A DNA stretch of 64,000 nucleotides from Lysobacter panacisoli (GTDB taxonomy: Bacteria; Pseudomonadota; Gammaproteobacteria; Xanthomonadales; Xanthomonadaceae). The translations under genes were made by a program, and so were the position numbers. The notes under the pieces are model-generated. The model searched no databases. It saw only the letters and a program-made list of their open reading frames with translations, and had not been told where the DNA came from. Shown in pieces: positions 56,802 through 64,000 of this stretch (its first letter is position 1; every line of letters begins with the position of its first letter). Location of the stretch: positions 62,001-126,000 of the forward strand of contig NZ_VLNU01000002.1 in assembly GCF_009765165.1 (NCBI RefSeq). Reading direction: 5' to 3'.

Positions 56802-57050
56802 ATGAGCAAGGACACGCGTACCATCCCCGCCGCATTCCGCGGCTACCTGCTGCCCCGATCCGCCCACGACTCACTGGTCCAGACGCGCGACCAGCTGCGC
56901 CTGCTCGCGCAGTTCACCGAAGCCCGCAGCGACGCGCGCGAGTACATCGTCCTCACCCCCGACTCCCTGTCCGAACTCTTCGACCGCGTCGCCAATCACC
57001 TCGACGACGCGCTCTCCGCGACGGTTCACGACGGGCCTATGCCCAGCTGA
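56802..57050 (+). CDS. Small conserved protein, XAC0095-like
   Basis: An 82-residue protein beginning MSKDTRTIPAAFRGYLLP. The RGYLLPRSAHDSLVQTRDQLRLLAQF pattern and the following helix (LTPDSLSELFDRVANHLDDAL) resemble the small XAC0095-type proteins found in many copies in Xanthomonadaceae; function unknown. The ATG at 56802 has GGAGA nine bases upstream; a longer frame to 56664 is less protein-like. Family call is from memory of the pattern. Confidence 0.55.
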   Translation: MSKDTRTIPAAFRGYLLPRSAHDSLVQTRDQLRLLAQFTEARSDAREYIVLTPDSLSELFDRVANHLDDALSATVHDGPMPS

Positions 57051-57081
57051 TCGCGTTGGAGCTGCCGCTATCGGCAGCCAG

Positions 57082-57163
57082 CGTAGCCCGGGTAAGGTCG
57101 CAGACCGCACCCGGGAGGCGCAGTCACGTGCCCCCCGGGTGCGCTTCGCTTACCCGGGCTACG
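57082..57163. repeat. GTAGCCCGGGTAAG palindromic repeat, copy 2
   Basis: CGTAGCCCGGGTAAG at 57082-57096 and CTTACCCGGGCTACG at 57149-57163, with inner CGCACCCGGG / CCCGGGTGCG partners. It has the same layout as the copy at 46815-46892, only the loop region differs. It separates the XAC0095-like gene from the pseudouridine synthase gene. Confidence 0.8.
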
Positions 57164-57248
57164 AATGAACCTGTCCCTTTTCTGCACGGCGCATTCGGCT
57201 GCACCGTGGCAACGTGTGCCAAAGTACCGCCCCCCGTCGAGCCTTCTC

Positions 57249-57971
57249 ATGACCGATCCCATCCGACTCTCCAAACGCGTGGCCGAGCTGGTCGGGTGTT
57301 CGCGCGCCGATGCCGAGTGCTACATCGAGAACGGCTGGGTGCGGGTGGACGGCCATGTCGTCGAGGCGCCGCAGCATTCGGTGACGAACGAGCGCGTCGA
57401 GCTGGATCCGGCGGCCGTGCTGGATGCACCGGAGCCCGCCACGGTGTTGCTGCACAAGCCAGCCGGCTTCGATGCGATCGCCGGGGCCCAGCCGGCAGCC
57501 GCGCTGGTCGCGCCCGCCACTCGCTGGGAAGGTGACGCAAGCGGCGTTCGCCTGCTGCAACGCCATTTCGTCCGGCTGACCCCATTGGTGCCGTTGGACG
57601 CGCAGGCCAGCGGCCTGATGGTGCTGACCCAGGATGGTCGCGTATGGCGGCGACTCACCGAGGACGCCGCGCAGATCGAGCAGGAGTTCGTCGTCGAGGT
57701 GTCCGGCGAGATCGCGCCCTATGGCTTGCGTCGCCTCAACCACGGCTTGAGCTACCAGGGACGTGCGCTGGCACCGTGCAAGGTCAGCTGGCAGAACGAG
57801 ATCCGCCTGCGCTTCGCGCTGAAGGACGTGCAGCCCGGCCAGATCCAGGACATGTGTGCGCAGGTGGGCTTGCAGGTCGTGGCGATGCGGCGCCTGCGAA
57901 TCGGCAAGGTGTCGCTGGCGAAGATGCCGGCCGGGCAATGGCGCTATCTGCCGGTGGGTGAGCGGTTCTAG
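57249..57971 (+). CDS. RNA pseudouridine synthase, RluF/RsuA type
   Basis: A 240-residue RsuA/RluB/C/D/E/F family protein that isomerises a uridine in rRNA or tRNA. N-terminal S4 RNA-binding domain (about 6-55; RLSKRVAELVGCSRADAECYIENGWVRVDG), then the synthase domain with HKPAGFD and the catalytic Asp in PLDAQASGLMVLTQDG, and the C-terminal MCAQVGLQVVAMRRLRIGKVSL. The motif order is closest to RluF. Start ATG 57249 matches the family; the upstream frame belongs to a repeat. It converges on yehS. Confidence 0.88.
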   Translation: MTDPIRLSKRVAELVGCSRADAECYIENGWVRVDGHVVEAPQHSVTNERVELDPAAVLDAPEPATVLLHKPAGFDAIAGAQPAAALVAPATRWEGDASGVRLLQRHFVRLTPLVPLDAQASGLMVLTQDGRVWRRLTEDAAQIEQEFVVEVSGEIAPYGLRRLNHGLSYQGRALAPCKVSWQNEIRLRFALKDVQPGQIQDMCAQVGLQVVAMRRLRIGKVSLAKMPAGQWRYLPVGERF

Positions 57972-57983
57972 CGCGACGCGGCG

Positions 57984-58454
57984 TCAGTCGCCGCGCACGC
58001 GCATCGTCAGGCCCTTCAGGAAGTTGCGCAGCAGCTGGTCCCCGCACGGGCGGTAATTGGCATGGCCCGGCTGTCGGAACAACGCCGTCAGCTCCGGCTT
58101 GGACACGGGCCATCCCGCGGATTCGAACACCGCGTGCATGTCGCTATCCTTCAGCTCGAATGCCACCCGCAGCTTCTTCAGCACCACGTTGTTGGTGACA
58201 CGCTTCTCTGGCGGCCGCACCGGCAGGCGCTCGTCGCGGCCACGGCAGTACACCACCAACCCGTCGAGGAAACGCGCGAGCACGGCATCGCTGCAATCGG
58301 CGTACTCGGGGTCGTCTTCACGGCGCAGGAACGCCTGCACGTCGGCCTTGTCGAGCGCGAACGCCGGATCGGCCAACTGGGTGATCTCCACGACGCGCTG
58401 GTCGCTGAGATCGAGCATGTAGCGGATGCTGCGCAGCACGTCGTTGGCGATCAT
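57984..58454 (-). CDS. yehS: YehS/DUF1456 family protein
   Basis: A 156-residue protein made of two copies of the DUF1456 fold: NDVLRSIRYMLDLSDQRVVEI (1-75) and NNVVLKKLRVAFELKDSDMHAVF (about 85-156), each with a central FLRRE/LFRQP and a closing LR-LL-FL-GL helix. Cytoplasmic; function not known. Start ATG 58454 is well supported. It converges on the pseudouridine synthase gene 12 bp away. Confidence 0.88.
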   Translation of the reverse strand: MIANDVLRSIRYMLDLSDQRVVEITQLADPAFALDKADVQAFLRREDDPEYADCSDAVLARFLDGLVVYCRGRDERLPVRPPEKRVTNNVVLKKLRVAFELKDSDMHAVFESAGWPVSKPELTALFRQPGHANYRPCGDQLLRNFLKGLTMRVRGD

Positions 58455-58752
58455 TGATTTCGAGCGGTCTGCTGCGTGGACTGGCTAGTTTAGGCCACTG
58501 CACCGTGACGGGCGCGGTTCCCGCGGATACGCCTGGCGCGTACCCACACGTGACCGCTTCTAGCAGGGCAAGTGAACCTGACCCCTTATTCCCCTCACTC
58601 ACCCCACTGCAGCCCCCGGTCGTCCCTCCCTCGGCCTCAGGAACCGGCAACCCACGTACGATGGCACCCTTGGGCATGCTGCCGACGCCGGTGACGGGGC
58701 GACGATGGGAGGCAGCACGGCCGGTGGCACGCTCGTCAGTGAGGAGCACGTA
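58455..58752. other. 298-bp gap between yehS and the LytS-type kinase gene
   Basis: This divergent region contains no convincing gene. It holds one TGAACCTGACCCC motif (58570-58590), related to the hairpin element at 61316-61357, and low-complexity C-rich sequence up to the kinase ribosome site GAGGAG at 58741-58746. Confidence 0.6.
58570..58590. repeat. CCTGACCCCTTATT repeat motif
   Basis: AAGTGAACCTGACCCCTTA is a single-arm copy of the GGGTCAGGT/ACCTGACCC sequence that forms a hairpin at 61316-61357. Such motifs are widespread in proteobacterial genomes as REP-like element ends. The pair brackets the LytS/LytTR/SnoaL block. Confidence 0.45.
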
Positions 58753-59844
58753 ATGGCGACACCGGTAGGGGATAACGGGTCCGGAATCGGCCGCCGGGGC
58801 GTGGCGATTCTGGGGGCGTGGACGCTGGTGGCGATGCTCTTCGCCGGGCAGGCCTGGTTTGCCGCACAGGAGCGCGGCGAGCCGGTGGCGTGGACACGTG
58901 CCAGTGCGATTTGGCTCGTCTGGGCCGCGGTCTGGGCGGCCCTCACGCCGATTGCGCTCAGACTCGAAGCGCGGTTTCCGCTCCAGCGGCCGCACCTCCT
59001 TGCCGCGCTTGCGGTACACGGCGTGGCTTCGGCGGCCTGCGCCCTGATCAACCTGGCGCTCTTCGCGCTGGCCGCGCCCGTCATCGGTGCGACCCAGGTC
59101 GAACCCACCTGGCTCGGCACCTTCAGCCGGCTGCTTGGCACGACGTTCCTGCTGAACCTCCCGGTCTATTGGCTGATCGTCGCCGCGGCACATGTCGAGC
59201 GACTCGTGCGGGCCGCCCGGGAAGAGGATCGTCGGCGACTGCGCCTCGAAGCGCAGCTGGCCGATGCCCGTCTGCAGACACTGCGCACGCAGCTGCAGCC
59301 ACATTTCCTCTTCAACGCCCTCAACACGATCTCGGTGCTGATGCACGAGAATGTCGACGCAGCAGATCGCATCCTCCTGCAGCTCAGCGCGCTGCTGCGT
59401 CGCTCGCTCGACAGCACCGAAGCGCATGAGGTGACGCTCGGCGAAGAGATCGGCTTTCTCGAGAGCTATCTTGAGATCGAGCAGGCCCGCTTCGGCGAAC
59501 GTCTGAGCTACAGGATCCTCGTTCCTGATCAGCTTCTCGAAGCGCGGGTTCCCAACCTGATCCTTCAACCCCTGGTCGAGAACGCGCTGCGTCATGGACT
59601 GGCCACGCGCGCGGGACCGGGGCGAGTGGAAATCAAGGCGGACCGGCGCGGCGACTCGCTGCTGCTGTGCGTTGTCGATGACGGCCGAGGGCTGCCACCG
59701 GCGACGACCGAACGCGTCGGCCTGACGAACACGAGGGCGCGCTTGCGCCTGCTGTATGCGGACAGGCAACGCTTCGAAGTGCGAAATTCCGATGATGGCG
59801 GTGTCATCGCGCAGATCGACCTGCCTTGGCGCACTGTCGCATGA
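58753..59844 (+). CDS. LytS-type sensor histidine kinase
   Basis: A 363-residue inner-membrane kinase: four hydrophobic helices (about 15-145), a coiled-coil linker (155-180) and a LytS/His_kinase domain. The phospho-acceptor is H184 in LQPHFLFNALNTIS. The ATPase has the N box NLILQPLVENALRHG and the G box VDDGRGLP. No extracellular domain, so it probably senses within or near the membrane. Start ATG 58753, GAGGAG upstream. It overlaps the response-regulator gene by four bases. Confidence 0.9.
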   Translation: MATPVGDNGSGIGRRGVAILGAWTLVAMLFAGQAWFAAQERGEPVAWTRASAIWLVWAAVWAALTPIALRLEARFPLQRPHLLAALAVHGVASAACALINLALFALAAPVIGATQVEPTWLGTFSRLLGTTFLLNLPVYWLIVAAAHVERLVRAAREEDRRRLRLEAQLADARLQTLRTQLQPHFLFNALNTISVLMHENVDAADRILLQLSALLRRSLDSTEAHEVTLGEEIGFLESYLEIEQARFGERLSYRILVPDQLLEARVPNLILQPLVENALRHGLATRAGPGRVEIKADRRGDSLLLCVVDDGRGLPPATTERVGLTNTRARLRLLYADRQRFEVRNSDDGGVIAQIDLPWRTVA

Positions 59845-60602
59845 CCATCCGCGTACTGATCGTCGACGATGAGCCGGCCGCGCGCCGCGGGATACTGCGG
59901 CTGCTGCGGCAGGAGCCGGACATCGAAGTCATCGAAGAATGCGGTGACGGTGGGGCGGCCATAGCGGCGATCAGCGCGCATTCGCCCGACCTCGTCTTCC
60001 TCGATGTGCAGATGCCCGAACTCGATGGGTTCGCCGTCATTGAAGCCATCGGGGGCAACCGCATGCCGGCCGTCGTGTTCGTAACGGCATTCGATCAACA
60101 CGCCGTGCGGGCGTTCGATGCCCAAGCGATCGACTACGTGCTCAAGCCGATCGATCCGGAACGCTTTCGCCGTGCACTGCAACGCGCTCGTTCCCACCTG
60201 GCTCATCCCGATGACGGCTTTGTCCGCCGCGTTTCCGAGGCGATGAAGTCGATCGATCGAGGAGAACTGCAGCGTTACCCCTTGCGGCTGGCAATCCGTT
60301 CCGAGGGTCGGGTTCGTCTGCTCGACATCGACGAGGTCGATCGCATCGTCGCCGCAGGAAACTACGTCGAGATCCACACGGGCACGAAGCATCACCTGCT
60401 GCGCGAGACGATGACCAGCCTCGAGTCCCGCCTGGACCCGCAACGCTTCATCCGGGTATCGCGCGCGGCGATCGTCAGCATCGCCCGGATTCGCGAAGTC
60501 CAGCCATTGTTCGATGGCGACTTCGTCGTTCTCCTCAAGGACGGCACGCAGATCAACGGTAGCCGTCGTTATCGGGCGGCGCTCGACGTGTTGCTTCGCT
60601 GA
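59841..60602 (+). CDS. LytTR-type response regulator
   Basis: A 253-residue regulator of the AlgR/LytR group: receiver domain (1-120) with the phosphorylation site D55 in FLDVQMPE, acidic pair DDEP (9-12), TAFDQH and K of LKPID; DNA-binding LytTR domain (about 145-250) with VDRIVAAGNYVEIHT, RETMTSLESRLDP and RVSRAAIVSI. It is cotranscribed with the kinase (ATGA overlap). Its targets are unknown; a possible one is the SnoaL-like gene immediately downstream. Confidence 0.93.
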   Translation: MTIRVLIVDDEPAARRGILRLLRQEPDIEVIEECGDGGAAIAAISAHSPDLVFLDVQMPELDGFAVIEAIGGNRMPAVVFVTAFDQHAVRAFDAQAIDYVLKPIDPERFRRALQRARSHLAHPDDGFVRRVSEAMKSIDRGELQRYPLRLAIRSEGRVRLLDIDEVDRIVAAGNYVEIHTGTKHHLLRETMTSLESRLDPQRFIRVSRAAIVSIARIREVQPLFDGDFVVLLKDGTQINGSRRYRAALDVLLR

Positions 60603-60737
60603 GCGCTGCGTAGGTTCCCGTCACCGCGCAGCCGCTACTCATCCCACCGCCGCGTCCACCCGACACCCAAGGGGGGCGAGCGGATCGCACGGAACCCCAT
60701 CATCCGCAACACGCACTTTCGCGTATCGGAGATGGTC

Positions 60738-61286
60738 ATGAAGACGTACAACATCCTGCTGTCCGCCGTGGCGACAATCGCCGCCCTTATCGGCGTGGTT
60801 CCTTGCGAGGCCACCGCGTCCGACGGCGTTATCGCCGCGTCGCTGGAATCCAACAAGTCGATCACCCGCAGGGTGTACGAGGAAGGCCTCAGTCAGGGCC
60901 GATTCGAAGTTCCGTACAGTGCAGACTTCGTTGGCCACGGCGGCAGGAATACCTTCACCCACGCCGATGGCATGGCCGAAGCCAAGGGATGGCGCAAGGC
61001 GTTTCCGGATCTGAAGATCACGGTCGACAAGCAGGTTGCCGAGCGCGATCTGGTGGCGGTGCGCTGGACCGCGCGCGGGACCAACACCGGCGCCGGCAAT
61101 GGCATTCCAGCCACCGGTCGCGCCGTGCAGGTCACGGGCACAACGCTGTTTCGACTGGCGGACGGGCGAATCGCCGAAGAATGGACATGCGCCGATTCGC
61201 ACGGACTGATGAAGCAACTGGGCCTGCTGGCCACGCCGGCAGCGGCGCCGAAGACCGACGGCGGCTCTCATCCTGGCGCTCGTTGA
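60738..61286 (+). CDS. Exported SnoaL-like / ester-cyclase-type protein
   Basis: A 182-residue protein with a signal peptide (hydrophobic LLSAVATIAALIGVV, end near residue 29) and an NTF2-like SnoaL fold (about 40-160): ITRRVYEEGLSQGRFEV, HADGMAEAKGWRKAFPDLKI, VAERDLVAVRWTARGTNTG and GRIAEEW. Such proteins are steroid/polyketide cyclase-like or simply ligand-binding; no function can be assigned. The ATG at 60738 is preferred over 60732 because GGAGA ends seven bases upstream of it. It follows the LytTR gene by 135 bp. Confidence 0.8.
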   Translation: MKTYNILLSAVATIAALIGVVPCEATASDGVIAASLESNKSITRRVYEEGLSQGRFEVPYSADFVGHGGRNTFTHADGMAEAKGWRKAFPDLKITVDKQVAERDLVAVRWTARGTNTGAGNGIPATGRAVQVTGTTLFRLADGRIAEEWTCADSHGLMKQLGLLATPAAAPKTDGGSHPGAR

Positions 61287-61315
61287 CCCTGGTGAAAAAT
61301 AGGGTCTGAAAAATA

Positions 61316-61357
61316 GGGTCAGGTTCATATCCTGGCAGGCGGAAATGGACCTGACCC
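61316..61357. repeat. GGGTCAGGT hairpin element after the SnoaL-like gene
   Basis: GGGTCAGGTTCAT (61316-61328) pairs with ATGGACCTGACCC (61345-61357), one wobble. Just before it, AAAAATAGGGTC is tandemly repeated (61295 and 61309). It may terminate the LytS/LytTR/SnoaL transcript, and looks like a REP-type sequence also seen at 58570. Confidence 0.6.
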
Positions 61358-61488
61358 CTTTTCGTGAGTGAGCTCATGCCCAGCTGAGGCGCGGCAGCCG
61401 CCTGAGTTGCTTCCCATCAAGAGGGGTAGGGCGCCTCAGTTCCGATGTCCGCTGTCGGCCAGAATCGGGCATCTGCTGCGGCCTTGGG

Positions 61489-62361
61489 TCAAGCGCCCGC
61501 CAGTTGCTTCGCATCCCGCTCCGCAACGGTCACCAGCCACTCCGTGACTGCTCGAAAGCGCGCGATCTGGCCCGCATCCTTGTGGCTGAGAAGCCACAAT
61601 TCGCGGTGCGACTCGATTCGATCCTGCAACCGGTTCAAGCCAAGGCTATCGCCTACGACACAGGGCAACAGCGCGATGCCAATTCCCGACTGGCAAGCTC
61701 GCGCAATCATCGCGATGGTGGTCAGGCGGGTCACGCGCTCCGGCTTTATCTTCTCCAGCCATTTCATTTCGGCCAGCCACGCGAACTCACGCGGAAACGC
61801 CAGCCACGGCAGCGTCTTCCATTCCTTGCGATCGACTCCGCGAAACGCTTCGCCTCCATAGACGGCAAAGCCGAGGGTGCCGATCTTCCGCATCCGCAAG
61901 GCGGCGTCGGCCGTGGGGCGGTTCAAGCGGATCGCCAGATCGGCCTCGCGCCGCGTAAACGAAACCTCGCGGAAGTCGCCCAGCAAGCTCAACTCGAGCC
62001 GCGGATGCTTCGCCAGCAGCTCGGGCACATGGTTGACCAACCAGTGGCTCAGCACCACGTCGATCCCGGTGATGTTGACCGGTCCGGCCACGTCCTGCTG
62101 CTCCGCACGGGTCTCCAAGACCATCGTGTCCACGCGATCGACGATCAGGTGCGCGTGCTCCAGGAACACGCGCCCGGCTTCCGTAGGCCGGTAGCCGGAC
62201 GGGTCGCGGATGAACAGTCGGATTCCCAAGGCCTGCTCCGCCGCGGCCAAGCGGCGGCTCACCGTGGAAGTGACCAGCTCAAGGTCGCGGGCGGTCTGCG
62301 CCATGCTCCCGGACTCGGCCAGCTTGCGCAGCAGGGGTATGTCGTTCCAGTCGAGATCCAT
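61489..62361 (-). CDS. LysR-family transcriptional regulator
   Basis: A 290-residue LysR regulator: winged helix-turn-helix (about 1-60; DIPLLRKLAESGSMAQTARDLELVTSTVSRRLAAAE) and periplasmic-binding-like effector domain (about 85-290). It belongs to the shorter AllS/CrgA-like branch by feel; the ligand is unknown. The start ATG 62361 (MDLDWNDIP) has AGGA with correct spacing; an ATG two codons earlier and a longer frame are less likely. It diverges from an alpha/beta hydrolase gene across 172 bp, the standard arrangement for a LysR regulator and its target. Confidence 0.9.
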   Translation of the reverse strand: MDLDWNDIPLLRKLAESGSMAQTARDLELVTSTVSRRLAAAEQALGIRLFIRDPSGYRPTEAGRVFLEHAHLIVDRVDTMVLETRAEQQDVAGPVNITGIDVVLSHWLVNHVPELLAKHPRLELSLLGDFREVSFTRREADLAIRLNRPTADAALRMRKIGTLGFAVYGGEAFRGVDRKEWKTLPWLAFPREFAWLAEMKWLEKIKPERVTRLTTIAMIARACQSGIGIALLPCVVGDSLGLNRLQDRIESHRELWLLSHKDAGQIARFRAVTEWLVTVAERDAKQLAGA

Positions 62362-62533
62362 AGCCATTTCCTGGAAACCGGCGTGCCAGATCACGTTGCA
62401 TCTTTGCATCGCGACCTTGCCTGTTTTGATATTCCCGCAACGGGAACGGCGGCGTAGAAAGTACACCACGGACGCGGTGATGTCCCCGGATTCATCGCCC
62501 GAGTCTCTCCCTCCCCGTACAGGAATCGATGTC

Positions 62534-63439
62534 ATGAAAACCCCGCTTCTCGGCCTCCTGATGGCCGCCCCTCTGTCCGCCCCGGCCTTCGCCCAGGACA
62601 CTGCCGACACCACCGAAACCCGGTATGTCCAGGTCAACGGCGATCGCATCGCTTACCGCCGCATCGGCTCGGGCTCGCCCATCGTGCTGGCCAACCGCAT
62701 GCGCGGAACGCTCGACACGTGGGACCCGCTGTTTCTGGACACGCTGGCCCGCCATCACACCGTCATTACCTTCGACTACCCCGGTGCTGGCTACTCCAGC
62801 GGCGCGCTGCCGGACGACTTGGGCAAGGTGGCGCAGTTCGTCGACCGCTTCGCCACGGCCATCAAGCTGGACAAGTTCGCGATGGCCGGTTGGTCGTGGG
62901 GTGGCTTCACGACCCAAACGCTGCTTCTGGACAAACCGGAGCGCGTCACCCATGCCGTCCTGATCGGCACGAATCCCCCAGGCCCCGGCCAGATTCCGAT
63001 CCAGCAGGTCTTCATCGAGCGTGCGCTGAAGGCGGTGAACGATCTGGCCGACGAGGAGGTTCTGTTCTTCGATCCGTCCTCCGAGTTCAGCCGACGCATG
63101 GCGAACGAGTCGCGCGACCGCATCTACGCGCGTCCGGACGTGGTGTCGAAGATCCCGCACTCGATGGACATGATCCAGACCTATCTGAAGGCCGCTGAAG
63201 CCTTCGGTCAGGATTCGACGGGGCGCCGCGCAAAGCTGACCCAGACGCGCACGCCCATCCTGGTCATCAGCGGTGACCGCGACACGAGTACCGCCGGACA
63301 GAACTGGTTCCCGCTCATCAGCCAGATGCGCAACGCGCAGTTTGTGTTCTACCCCGAGTCCGGGCATGGCCCGCAGCACCAGTATCCGGAGCTGTCTGCG
63401 CAGTACATCACTGACTTCATCGCCCGTACGAACAAGTGA
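62534..63439 (+). CDS. Exported alpha/beta hydrolase
   Basis: A 301-residue hydrolase with signal peptide (end near AFAQDT, residue 21). The nucleophile is S121 in AGWSWGGF, the acid lies in VISGDRDTS and the His in ESGHGPQHQ. An FDYPGAGYSSG block is typical of the haloperoxidase/esterase-like group. It could detoxify an ester or peroxide; the substrate is unknown. Start ATG 62534 with AGGAATCGATGTC upstream. It is probably regulated by the divergent LysR protein and cotranscribed with the aldo/keto reductase gene. Confidence 0.85.
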   Translation: MKTPLLGLLMAAPLSAPAFAQDTADTTETRYVQVNGDRIAYRRIGSGSPIVLANRMRGTLDTWDPLFLDTLARHHTVITFDYPGAGYSSGALPDDLGKVAQFVDRFATAIKLDKFAMAGWSWGGFTTQTLLLDKPERVTHAVLIGTNPPGPGQIPIQQVFIERALKAVNDLADEEVLFFDPSSEFSRRMANESRDRIYARPDVVSKIPHSMDMIQTYLKAAEAFGQDSTGRRAKLTQTRTPILVISGDRDTSTAGQNWFPLISQMRNAQFVFYPESGHGPQHQYPELSAQYITDFIARTNK

Positions 63440-63480
63440 CGAAATGGGCGCCATCGCGGCGCCCTTTAGGAGAATCCATC

Positions 63481-64000
63481 ATGCGTTACCGCATCTTCGG
63501 CAACACAGGCCTGCGCGTATCCACGCTGGCGCTGGGCACCGGCAACTTCGGTAAGGGTTGGGGCTACGGCTCCGATCAGGACGAGGCCCGCCGCATCTAT
63601 ACGACCTACCGCGAGGCAGGTGGCAACTTCATCGACACCGCCGACCAGTACCAGTTCGGGCAGTCCGAGGCCATGCTCGGCGAGTTCATCGCGGGCGAGC
63701 GGGACGACATCGTGCTCGCCACCAAAGTCTCGCTCGGCGATGCACCCGATGCCGGGCTGCAGCGCAGTGGAAACAGCCGCAAGGCGATGCTGCGCTCGGT
63801 GGAAGCCAGCTTGAAGCGCCTCAACACCGATCGCGTCGACCTGCTTTGGGTGCACATGCCCGATGGCGTGACGCCGATGGATGAGATCGCTCGCGGCCTC
63901 GACGATCTTGTGCGCAGCGGCAAGATTCTCTACGCGGGGCTGTCGGATTTCCCGGCTTGGCGTATCGCCACTGCAGTCACACTCGCCGAAGCTCGCGGTT
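63481..64000 (+). CDS. Aldo/keto reductase (partial, cut by window end)
   Basis: The first 173 residues of an NADPH-dependent aldo/keto reductase; no stop before the window end. The catalytic tetrad D52, Y57, K82 and H125 is intact (FIDTADQYQFGQSE, LATKVS, LLWVHMPDG), as is the N-terminal RIFGNTGLRVSTLALGTGNFG. It belongs to the AKR11/12-like group of bacterial stress or sugar reductases. Start ATG 63481, with AGGAGA ten bases upstream; it follows the hydrolase stop by 41 bp, so the two are likely one operon. Confidence 0.9.
   Translation, partial: MRYRIFGNTGLRVSTLALGTGNFGKGWGYGSDQDEARRIYTTYREAGGNFIDTADQYQFGQSEAMLGEFIAGERDDIVLATKVSLGDAPDAGLQRSGNSRKAMLRSVEASLKRLNTDRVDLLWVHMPDGVTPMDEIARGLDDLVRSGKILYAGLSDFPAWRIATAVTLAEARG

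Noticed and set aside
62362..62533. LysR binding site in the divergent region
   Set aside because: A TTGCATCTTTGCATC direct repeat-like sequence is present near 62398, but it is not a clean T-N11-A palindrome, so I do not list it as a site.

Overview
The window is GC-rich, densely coded chromosomal DNA from a gammaproteobacterium, most likely a member of the Xanthomonadaceae (Lysobacter/Xanthomonas/Stenotrophomonas group). The taxonomic inference rests on a type IV secretion effector with the C-terminal domain characteristic of the Xanthomonadales bacteria-killing T4SS, a YeiP/EfpL-type EF-P paralogue, a TrpR/YerC-family gene heading the his operon, an XAC0095-like small gene, and many short palindromic intergenic repeats. 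No rRNA, tRNA, CRISPR array or complete insertion sequence was found.

Layout. 1-11700: a histidine neighbourhood with the end of hisS, an unusually long histidine ammonia-lyase-like gene, a membrane diguanylate cyclase, and a complete overlapping operon hisR-hisG-D-C-B-H-A-F-IE preceded by a perfect 28-bp palindrome that overlaps the predicted -10 box. 11700-25500: a phosphoesterase, a YdeI-like protein, methionine salvage genes mtnB-mtnD-mtnC, a HiPIP electron carrier, two APC amino-acid permeases, a Nudix hydrolase, serA divergent from a D-2-hydroxyglutarate dehydrogenase-like gene, and a DUF2388/DUF4105 pair. 25800-48100: efpL and then a dispersed branched-chain amino-acid degradation region, almost all on the minus strand: an SDR dehydrogenase, a PAS-GGDEF-EAL protein, HMG-CoA lyase, methylcrotonyl-CoA carboxylase alpha and beta, methylglutaconyl-CoA hydratase, thiolase, isovaleryl-CoA dehydrogenase and leucine dehydrogenase. 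These are interleaved with a Fur-type feoAB locus, a bactofilin, two alanine-rich lipoproteins and a subtilisin autotransporter. 48200-53250: a Sel1/prolyl-4-hydroxylase protein and icmF, the fused isobutyryl-CoA mutase. 53270-56500: an accessory island with a zeta-toxin T4SS effector, its small putative immunity gene and a relic of a second zeta gene. 56800-64000: small conserved genes, a LytS/LytTR two-component pair, a SnoaL-like protein, and a LysR regulator divergent from an alpha/beta hydrolase followed by an aldo/keto reductase cut by the window end.

How the genes work together. Leucine dehydrogenase, isovaleryl-CoA dehydrogenase, both MCC subunits, the hydratase and HMG-CoA lyase form nearly the whole route from leucine to acetyl-CoA and acetoacetate; only the branched-chain keto-acid dehydrogenase is absent from the window. 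IcmF and the SDR would serve the valine/isobutyryl and isoleucine side. This fits an organism rich in iso-branched fatty acids.

Most notable signals: (1) a putative interbacterial zeta-toxin effector/immunity pair with a Walker A Ser/Thr replaced by Gly and a fragment of a second toxin copy beside it; (2) a 442-bp cassette made of a DUF559 nuclease-like gene between perfect 37-bp inverted repeats, lying inside the leucine operon; (3) a REP-type palindromic element inserted in frame within icmF, related to an intergenic copy beside serA; (4) the palindromic operator in front of hisR. Gene functions come from recognising motifs and family resemblance by eye; no database search was run.
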